Part shown: positions 5,757 to 10,117 of the stretch, one piece after another
How the letters are laid out: each line of letters starts with the position of its first letter
Numbering within the stretch: the first letter of the stretch is position 1
NCBI GenBank assembly: GCA_025363495.1
Contig: JANYDR010000585.1
Location: forward strand, 1 to 10,117
DNA length: 10,117 nucleotides
Reading direction: 5' to 3'
Source of the DNA: Cyclobacteriaceae bacterium
GTDB lineage: Bacteria; Bacteroidota; Bacteroidia; Cytophagales; Cyclobacteriaceae
Translations under genes and position numbers: made by a program
Notes under the pieces: model-generated
Seen by the model: the letters and a program-made list of their open reading frames with translations, nothing else
Databases searched by the model: none
Told to the model about the DNA's origin: nothing

Positions 5757-6617
5757 ATGAAAAACAACAATTTCCAAAGCAGCATTACTGCAAACATAAG
5801 CGCACGCGAGGCAATTAAAAGAATTAACAATGTGCCCGAGTGGTGGGGAATAAACTTCAGCGGAAGTTCCCAAAAACAAAATGATAAATTTATAGTAAAG
5901 ATGGGAGGGGACTCCTTCTTCAACTTTACCGTAGCAGAATTAATTCCTGATAAAAAAATTGTTTGGTTGGTTACAGATTGCAATATGCCATGGTATTCCG
6001 ACAAAAAGGAATGGGCCAACACAAAATTGATTTTTGACCTCACTGAAAACAATGGCGTAACGAATCTGAATTTTACGCATGAAGGTCTTACTCCGGAAGT
6101 TGAGTGCTACAAAGACTGTGAACCAGGTTGGACGCATTGGATAAAAACAAGTTTATTTTCCTATTTTACTACTGGAAAAGGTGATTTTAACAAAAATTTT
6201 CACAGAACGATAACGGTTAATGCTTCTCCGGCAGAAGCATTGAAAAAAATCAGTCAGGTAAATCTTTGGTGGGCCAAGAATTTTTCCGGCAGTGCAGAAA
6301 AGTTAAACGATAAATTCACGGTTAATTTTGGGGAAACATTTGTGGATTTTCTGATCAGCGAATTAGTCCCGGATAAAAAAGTAGTTTGGAAAATAACAGA
6401 CTGCAATCTTCATTGGATTAAAGCAAAAAAGGAGTGGAACAACACCGAGGTTGTTTTCGAAATTTCATCTGAAGATGGCAAGACCAAGATTGATTTCACC
6501 CATGTAGGATTGGTTCGGGGTGTAGAATGCTATGACGATTGTGAAGTGGGTTGGAATGGTCACATTACCATGAGTTTGGCAAAATTCATTAATGAAGGGA
6601 AGGGAATGCCTGAATAA
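5757..6617 (+). CDS. Tandem-duplicated SRPBCC (AHSA1-like) protein
   Basis: This 286-residue cytoplasmic protein consists of two copies of one domain, about 6-142 and 147-284, joined by a short DFNKN linker. The copies align almost without gaps (offset 141-142). WWGINFSGSSQKQNDKF matches WWAKNFSGSAEKLNDKF, ELIPDKKIVW matches ELVPDKKVVW, TDCNMPW matches TDCNLHW, KKEWANT matches KKEWNNT, and ECYKDCEPGW matches ECYDDCEVGW. Each copy ends in GKG. Each also keeps three cysteines in the same places (C75, C117, C121 and C216, C258, C262), which suggests a structural or metal/thiol role. The fold assignment to SRPBCC/AHSA1 comes from the strand pattern (FTHEGL, closing helix GWTHWIKTSL). It is the first gene of a three-gene operon; the next starts 22 bp downstream. 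Ligand and activity are unknown. Confidence 0.85.
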   Translation: MKNNNFQSSITANISAREAIKRINNVPEWWGINFSGSSQKQNDKFIVKMGGDSFFNFTVAELIPDKKIVWLVTDCNMPWYSDKKEWANTKLIFDLTENNGVTNLNFTHEGLTPEVECYKDCEPGWTHWIKTSLFSYFTTGKGDFNKNFHRTITVNASPAEALKKISQVNLWWAKNFSGSAEKLNDKFTVNFGETFVDFLISELVPDKKVVWKITDCNLHWIKAKKEWNNTEVVFEISSEDGKTKIDFTHVGLVRGVECYDDCEVGWNGHITMSLAKFINEGKGMPE

Positions 6618-6639
6618 AAACCCACAGTATCTAAATTCA

Positions 6640-6999
6640 ATGACGGTGGAAAAAACAAAGATTGGACGGCCTGTGCCCCAACTTCCTGTTGAAGATGTTG
6701 AAAGGGCGCAGATTTATTATAGGGAAATACTGGGCTTCGAAATTTTGTGGACGTACCCCGACAAGTCCATCGGGGCAGTGCAGCGTGAAGAGGCAACAAT
6801 CTTTTTTTCGAAAACAGAAGGATCAATCGAGCCTAATATTCACTGGATCTTCGCAGAAGATGTTGACCTCACCTATACGGAATTAAAAGGTAGAGGCGCT
6901 GATATAATTGATGACATTGAAGATAAACCCTGGAACATCAGACAATTTGCGATCAAAGATTTGAACGGTCATATTTTCTATGTCCATCATGACCTGTAA
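6640..6999 (+). CDS. VOC superfamily protein (glyoxalase/bleomycin resistance-like)
   Basis: This 119-residue protein forms one vicinal-oxygen-chelate domain made of two beta-alpha-beta-beta-beta modules. Module 1 starts at PVPQLPVEDVERAQIYYREILGFEI (about 11-35), the standard opening strand plus helix. Module 2 starts at HWIFAEDVDLTYTELKGRGADII (about 68-90) and ends in FAIKDLNGHIFYVHHDL, the typical DxxGHxF finish. The length and lack of other domains fit the bleomycin-resistance-like branch, where dimers bind or modify small molecules. The substrate cannot be read from sequence. I chose the ATG at 6640 because it begins 22 bp after the previous stop and gives the normal family N-terminus. 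An upstream in-frame ATG at 6592 would overlap the SRPBCC gene by 26 bp and add 16 residues unlike the family. The next gene overlaps its 3' end by 20 bp. Confidence 0.85.
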   Translation: MTVEKTKIGRPVPQLPVEDVERAQIYYREILGFEILWTYPDKSIGAVQREEATIFFSKTEGSIEPNIHWIFAEDVDLTYTELKGRGADIIDDIEDKPWNIRQFAIKDLNGHIFYVHHDL

Positions 7000-8110
7000 G
7001 ATAGAGGCAATAATTGAGAAAATTGAAAAATTGCAGTTTTCTGAGGAAACAAAGACATTCAAAACCGGAATGTTTTCCTCGAAAAGATTTCATTCTGTTT
7101 TGCCCTATTTGAGAGAAGACAATAACATATTTTTTCCGGCATCAATAGCCTTTATACTTCTGGATCTTGTCGGGCAATTAGACGAAAAGCAACGGCAGAA
7201 AGTCAACAAAATAATTGACGGAGTAAGAAAAAATTATCAGTTCTATGCAGGTTTGAGGAATAACTTTCTTTATAATTTTTATCGGACCCAACCAAATCAA
7301 CATTATCCCAATGGTTTTGTCCTTTCAAAATTTGAACATTTTATGTTGGCGGAGGATGCTGACGATACCGTTATGATAACCATGACGCTAAATGACATTT
7401 CACAGGAACGGATTATTAGTGTAAGAGAAGAGTTAGTACAATTCTCAAACCTAAATCAAAAAAAAATAAAAGGTATCGATTCCCAATATTCTAAACTGCC
7501 AGTTTACGCAACCTGGTTTGGTTCCGGAAAAATGCCAATTGAGATAGAAATTTGCATTTTATGCAACATTTTATATTTCACTTTTATCAATGAGTTGGAA
7601 CTCAATGCTCAAGACCAGGCAAGCATAGAATTCATAAGTATAGCCATCAACAATAACGACATTATTAATAATAGTTTTCAGATTAGTGGTCAGTATCCAA
7701 AGCCCTCGGTTATTTTGTACCATATTACAAGACTATGTTCTGCAATGAAAGAACCAGGTCGATATTTTAATGCGGAGAAATTAACTGAAATAATCCGGCA
7801 TCAGTTGTTTAAAAGCAAATCACTTTTGGATAATATTATTCTTTCCATTTCTTTAATGAATCTCGGTCAGGCAGCTGAGCCGGTTGCTTATGAGTTAGAG
7901 GGTGAGGTTCTTAAAAATGATTTTAAAACATTTTCATTTTTTGTCGCGCCAATGTTGTCAGGATCTTCAAATAAGATTTTGTCGCTGATGAAAAGAAATA
8001 GTCTTTTTCACATTCTCTTCCGGTGTGAAGCTTTTTATTATACGTTATTATTGGAATATGAGATATTAACAAAAAACAGCTTTAATAACGCGTCTAAACG
8101 TGGGCTCTAA
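6980..8110 (+). CDS. Uncharacterised protein with DADDT motif, probable alpha/alpha-toroid fold
   Basis: This 376-residue, mostly helical, soluble protein has no signal or clear membrane span. Residues 111-136 read NGFVLSKFEHFMLAEDADDTVMITMT, with D126-A-D128-D129-T130 matching the DxDDT pattern of class II terpene cyclases and related alpha/alpha-toroid proteins. VYATWFG (175-181) followed by EIEICILCNILYF (188-200) resembles the TWF...NANVLY signature of bacterial toroid-domain proteins, here without the acidic and NAN residues. LDNIILSISLMNLG (283-296) and the C-terminal AFYYTLLLEYEIL (351-363) fit further toroid helix pairs. This is a fold inference from motif shape. It may be a degenerate, non-catalytic relative, or a small cyclase-like enzyme. 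It is short compared with true diterpene cyclases. The start at 6980 overlaps the VOC gene by 20 bp, so coupling is likely; an alternative start is Met4 at 6989. Confidence 0.6.
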   Translation: MSIMTCKIEAIIEKIEKLQFSEETKTFKTGMFSSKRFHSVLPYLREDNNIFFPASIAFILLDLVGQLDEKQRQKVNKIIDGVRKNYQFYAGLRNNFLYNFYRTQPNQHYPNGFVLSKFEHFMLAEDADDTVMITMTLNDISQERIISVREELVQFSNLNQKKIKGIDSQYSKLPVYATWFGSGKMPIEIEICILCNILYFTFINELELNAQDQASIEFISIAINNNDIINNSFQISGQYPKPSVILYHITRLCSAMKEPGRYFNAEKLTEIIRHQLFKSKSLLDNIILSISLMNLGQAAEPVAYELEGEVLKNDFKTFSFFVAPMLSGSSNKILSLMKRNSLFHILFRCEAFYYTLLLEYEILTKNSFNNASKRGL

Positions 8111-8131
8111 CAGCAGCTTGTTTACCTTGGC

Positions 8132-8206
8132 TGGCGCGGCGCTTTTTTTGCGCGTGTCAGTGCAAACGAATAAAGTGGATTTTTCCCCGAATCTTATTAT
8201 GAAATA
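8132..8206 (+). repeat. 75-bp dispersed repeat, copy B
   Basis: This is the partner of 4195-4269 (62 of 75 identical, no gaps). It contains GCGC (8139-8142), seven T, then GCGC (8150-8153). It begins 21 bp after the stop of the toroid-like gene, the same placement relative to an upstream plus-strand gene as copy A. The hairpin might also assist termination between the convergent genes ending at 8110 and 8258. Confidence 0.75.
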
Positions 8207-8257
8207 AGCGTGCGCCATAATAAGCATACTCAATAAAACGCATTTTTATACTCAACG

Positions 8258-8839
8258 CTAGCCTTCCCTATTAGCCACGACCAACTCTCCCAGCCCTTTA
8301 TGCCCCGGCTTATCAAACGCTATTACGTTGATTCTTGTGCCGTGCACATTTTCATTAGCCACTGCAGTGATGTATTTCCACATGTGTCGCTTTCTCGGAC
8401 TTTGTACTGCCTCGCCTTTCTCTAGCAACACGCCGGCGCTGTTTGTAATATACACACCCACAGCCGTAACTTTAAAGTCGTCAGTAGCTTTGATTGTAAT
8501 AACGTCGCCGATGGCACCTGAATATTGATTGGCTTTGACGTAATGGACAACAGGAACGTTGAGAAAGTCTACGACTGCTACGCGATGGGCACAGTTCTTA
8601 TTAGGCGCAATTCCTTTTGCATACTCAGCCTTCTCTTTGGGAAGCTTCATAACCTTCTCCGCATACCGGTTGGCGTCCTGGAATTTCGCGTTGTTCTTTT
8701 TTTGCGCTTCTGAAGTAAAACGTCGCTTGGCTGGAATATTCGCCATGATCACCTGTCCTTGCCATTGCTTGAAAATAACAGTGTTCCCAAGCTTGCCGCT
8801 GGCACCCTGGAGTAGTGGATTGTTCCGGATTTTGGTCAT
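8258..8839 (-). CDS. Uncharacterised Bacteroidota protein (DUF6266-like N-terminus)
   Basis: This 193-residue basic protein has no signal peptide. The N-terminal GASGKLGNTVIFKQWQGQVIMANIPAKRRFTSEAQKK (about 12-48) resembles the opening of a Bacteroidota family of unknown function (DUF6266-like: a GxxGKxG motif, a W in a strand, then a P-rich turn and a T-x-x-Q helix). I recognise the pattern but not with certainty. Residues about 95-193 read as a beta-rich region (IGDVITIKATDDFKVTAVGVYITNSAG, then WKYITAV and INVIAFDKPGHKG) that could be an Ig-like or Fn3-like sandwich. No catalytic motif is seen and the function is unknown. It stands alone, convergent with the toroid gene. A stem covering its start codon and four 11-bp tandem repeats upstream suggest specific control. 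Confidence 0.75.
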   Translation of the reverse strand: MTKIRNNPLLQGASGKLGNTVIFKQWQGQVIMANIPAKRRFTSEAQKKNNAKFQDANRYAEKVMKLPKEKAEYAKGIAPNKNCAHRVAVVDFLNVPVVHYVKANQYSGAIGDVITIKATDDFKVTAVGVYITNSAGVLLEKGEAVQSPRKRHMWKYITAVANENVHGTRINVIAFDKPGHKGLGELVVANREG

Positions 8840-8861
8840 AAGAGAAGGTATTGCTCTTATG
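8837..8861 (-). promoter_or_regulatory. Inverted repeat enclosing the start codon
   Basis: CATAAGAG (8837-8844) and CTCTTATG (8854-8861) are exact reverse complements around a 9-nt loop. On the minus strand the 3' arm contains the ATG of the 8258-8839 gene. It could be a hairpin that hides the start from ribosomes, or an operator at the start codon. Confidence 0.4.
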
Positions 8862-8930
8862 AAGATAGTATTTCCAACTTATTTGTTCAAGCTCGAAGGC
8901 TAAATTAAGGCCAATATTGAGAAACCTCCA

Positions 8931-8974
8931 TCGATCGTTTTTCGATCGTCCTTCGATCGTCTTCCGATCTTTTT
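8931..8974. repeat. Four 11-bp tandem repeats with CGATCG core
   Basis: The units are TCGATCGTTTT (8931-8941), TCGATCGTCCT (8942-8952), TCGATCGTCTT (8953-8963) and a diverged CCGATCTTTTT (8964-8974). The period is exactly 11 bp, about one helical turn, and three units keep the palindrome CGATCG. They lie 92-135 nt upstream of the start codon at 8839 on the minus strand, where an activator or repressor array could act. Confidence 0.7.
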
Positions 8975-9319
8975 GGCTATTTTCTTTGTTTTTGAACAAA
9001 ATTCGCGCTCTAGGTTGCTGAAAATGCGGTAATTGAGCCAATTATTAGGATTTTATGCGGAGTATACCAGGCACTTGTCCCCATACCTTCGGTGTCAGTG
9101 AGTGATAATCCTGCCAGCACCTCGCAGGTCTGTTAGAAGATCTTCAGACGACCCTGCGACAACTAACTACGAAATCGTTGTAAAAAAAGTTGATGCTTTA
9201 AGAAAAAAATCCGTCAAAGTTTTGTCTTAGACAACTCTATCAAAACGTTGCTGTCACGATAGCCAACAATAGGATCCGACACTATCGCACTTATGTCGAC
9301 TATCGGGCAGCATAAGATT
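8975..9319. other. Non-coding stretch between the two minus-strand genes
   Basis: I see no supported gene. A hairpin at 9123-9158 pairs CGCAGG with CCTGCG and TCTG with CAGA, with a 4-nt bulge, and its loop contains GAAGATCTTC. On the minus strand, downstream of the SnoaL-like gene, TTGTCTAAGACAA (near 9222-9234) followed some 10 nt later by a run of seven T (9204-9210 on plus as A) could act as a weak terminator. CTATCG/CGATAG copies occur at 9257-9262, 9282-9287 and 9300-9305. Confidence 0.35.
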
Positions 9320-9685
9320 TTAATAAAAGAACTGCTCCGAAATGATTTTATCTTCCGCAACATGAAACACACAAATCTCCTCCAGGTTCATGCGTTGGTT
9401 GTTTTTAAACGTAACATCTCTCTTCATTGCCACGCTGAAGAAATTGGCTCCCACGAGAGGTTCACTACAATACTCGCTGTGGATCGTTTCAATCCTCTCA
9501 CGATTTGCAATGCTCTTGGCCTTATTGGCTTCTTTTCCTTTGGTGAGTATTGTTGCACCTCTTGAAGCTACGTGTTCCGGCTCCTGGCAGACAACACTAT
9601 TATCATGAAACTTGTCCATAATTTCCATCCATTTTCCCTGGGATGCTAGTTTGTGATACTGGTTTGCGATCTCTTGTGTTGTCAT
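9320..9685 (-). CDS. SnoaL-like / NTF2-like protein
   Basis: This 121-residue cytoplasmic protein is one NTF2-like (SnoaL) cone-shaped alpha+beta domain. It opens with helix TTQEIANQYHKLASQGKWMEIMDKFHDNSVVCQEPEH (2-38), where Y10, G17 and the DNSV...EPEH turn are landmarks. It continues with a helix containing KGKEANKAKSI (about 49-59) and closes with long strands GANFFSVAMKRDVT (79-92), MNLEEICVFHVAEDKIISEQFFY (99-121). The C-terminal DKIISEQFFY is the common ending of this bacterial subfamily. Members bind or convert small hydrophobic molecules; none is fixed for this one. The gene is isolated on the minus strand. Upstream, a near -7 box (CATCTTTG, 9732-9725, one mismatch) and the palindrome TGACA-N6-TGTCA at 9744-9759 may control it. 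Confidence 0.88.
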   Translation of the reverse strand: MTTQEIANQYHKLASQGKWMEIMDKFHDNSVVCQEPEHVASRGATILTKGKEANKAKSIANRERIETIHSEYCSEPLVGANFFSVAMKRDVTFKNNQRMNLEEICVFHVAEDKIISEQFFY

Positions 9686-9743
9686 AGTTGTATTGTTTTT
9701 TTGATTGATAAAGTTCTAACAGTACAAAGATGAATGCCGGGTA

Positions 9744-9759
9744 TGACAGCCTTATGTCA
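9744..9759. promoter_or_regulatory. Palindrome TGACA-N6-TGTCA upstream of the SnoaL-like gene
   Basis: This 16-bp inverted repeat (5-bp half-sites around GCCTTA) is centred about 66 nt before the start codon at 9685. It sits just upstream of a near-match -7 box on the minus strand. It is short enough to occur by chance, but its position suits an operator. Confidence 0.3.
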
Positions 9760-9847
9760 GGAGCTTCTTTGCCGATAAAGAATTATTTTCTGGTTTGACT
9801 TTTTGGAACGAGGAATAAAAGTCGACTTCGTCGGGGATTTTTTTCAC

Positions 9848-9875
9848 CTCAGCGCCTTCGCCTCTTCGCGGTAAA
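9848..9875 (+). repeat. Diverged direct copy of the GCGCCTTCGCG repeat arm
   Basis: CTCAGCGCCTTCGCCTCTTC and the following eight bases match 9947-9974 at 22 of 28 positions, same orientation, 99 bp upstream. It belongs to the same repeat family as the perfect hairpin that follows. Confidence 0.6.
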
Positions 9876-9946
9876 GGCCAGGGCTGTTCAATAGGTAGAG
9901 ATGAAGATCACCATACCACATTTTATTTTGGTATAGTTTATAGAAG

Positions 9947-10007
9947 CTTGGCGCCTTCGCGCCTTGGCGGTTAATAATTTTCACCGCCAAGGCGCGAAGG
10001 CGCCAAG
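9947..10007. repeat. 25-bp perfect inverted repeat (CGCCAAGGCGCGAAGGCGCCAAG type)
   Basis: 9947-9971 and 9983-10007 are exact reverse complements with an 11-nt AT-rich loop (TAATAATTTTC). The strong GC stem can form a cruciform or RNA hairpin. The sequence is of a kind I know as widespread in Bacteroidota intergenic DNA. The open frame through it on the minus strand is low-complexity translation of the repeat, not a gene. Confidence 0.85.
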
Positions 10008-10117
10008 TCAGGCGAATATTTGGCTTGTGCAAGATTAAGAGCACCTTATTGGACAGCCCGTCCAAACTTAATTAAGCCACATTGATACCCCATCTCGCAA
10101 CCGAAAGCCAGTATAAA
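10008..10117. other. Right-end non-coding DNA with a short hairpin
   Basis: No gene is supported. TTGGAC (10049-10054) pairs with GTCCAA (10060-10065) around five bases. A gene may begin beyond the window. Confidence 0.4.

Noticed and set aside
8233..8249. ATAAAA/TTTTAT hairpin between the convergent genes as a bidirectional terminator
   Set aside because: The stem is all A-T and would be too weak; nearby 8-bp direct repeats (ATACTCAA at 8226 and 8248) are also likely chance.
8559..8903. 114-codon plus-strand open frame
   Set aside because: It is antisense to the 193-residue gene and reads as unrelated hydrophobic and cysteine-rich text; a shadow frame.
8625..9041. 138-codon minus-strand open frame overlapping the 193-residue gene and the 11-bp repeats
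   Set aside because: It is out of frame with the better-supported gene, reads the tandem repeats as KTIEGRSKNDRW-like text, and has no domain signature.
9844..10065. 73-codon minus-strand open frame at the right end
   Set aside because: Its sequence (RQGAKAPS, EEAKALR) is the translation of the CGCCAAGGCGC repeats.
1..10117. tRNA, rRNA, CRISPR array, integrase or transposase genes
   Set aside because: None seen on reading both strands; the repeats found lack the spacing of a CRISPR array, and no recombinase motifs occur in the coding frames.

Overview
The window looks like a chromosomal stretch of a Bacteroidota bacterium, probably of the Cytophagales/Chitinophagales type. The supporting signs are promoter boxes of the TAnnTTTG class, weak or absent Shine-Dalgarno sequences, two lipoproteins (one with a PKD domain), an M13 metallopeptidase ending in the usual VW, and intergenic repeats typical of the phylum (CCACGGATGACACAGATTTT and CGCCAAGGCGCGAAGGCGCC types). 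The species cannot be named from this.

Layout. Positions 1-616 hold no convincing gene but several inverted repeats, including a GC-rich nested stem at 256-354. An M13 peptidase lipoprotein (617-2635, minus) is divergent from a PKD-domain lipoprotein (2840-3655, plus), which is followed closely by an SRPBCC protein (3680-4150). After a 75-bp dispersed repeat comes an SRPBCC (AHSA1-type) plus ArsR-type repressor operon (4519-5275). Its promoter carries two matching palindromes placed as operators. A 230-bp palindromic element (5406-5635) separates it from a tight three-gene operon: a tandemly duplicated SRPBCC protein (5757-6617), a VOC/glyoxalase protein (6640-6999) and a 376-residue protein with a DADDT motif and other signs of an alpha/alpha-toroid fold (6980-8110). 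A second copy of the 75-bp repeat follows. Two minus-strand genes close the window: an uncharacterised 193-residue protein (8258-8839) and a SnoaL/NTF2-like protein (9320-9685). The right end is repeat-rich and non-coding.

How the genes may work together. Three proteins with four SRPBCC domains, one VOC protein and one SnoaL-like protein make this a small-ligand-binding neighbourhood. The ArsR protein most likely represses its own operon through the two GTAAC-N6-GTTAC sites. The downstream operon has no visible promoter of its own of the usual type, so it may once have been, or may still be, read from the ArsR-controlled promoter, with the palindromic element inserted between. The ligand is not known. 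The 4.5-8.1 kb block looks more AT-rich than the flanking M13 gene, which could mean separate ancestry.

The best leads are the double-operator promoter, the DADDT-containing toroid candidate in an operon with a duplicated SRPBCC protein, the two 75-bp repeat copies, the 11-bp tandem CGATCG repeats, and the unexplained structured region near the left end.
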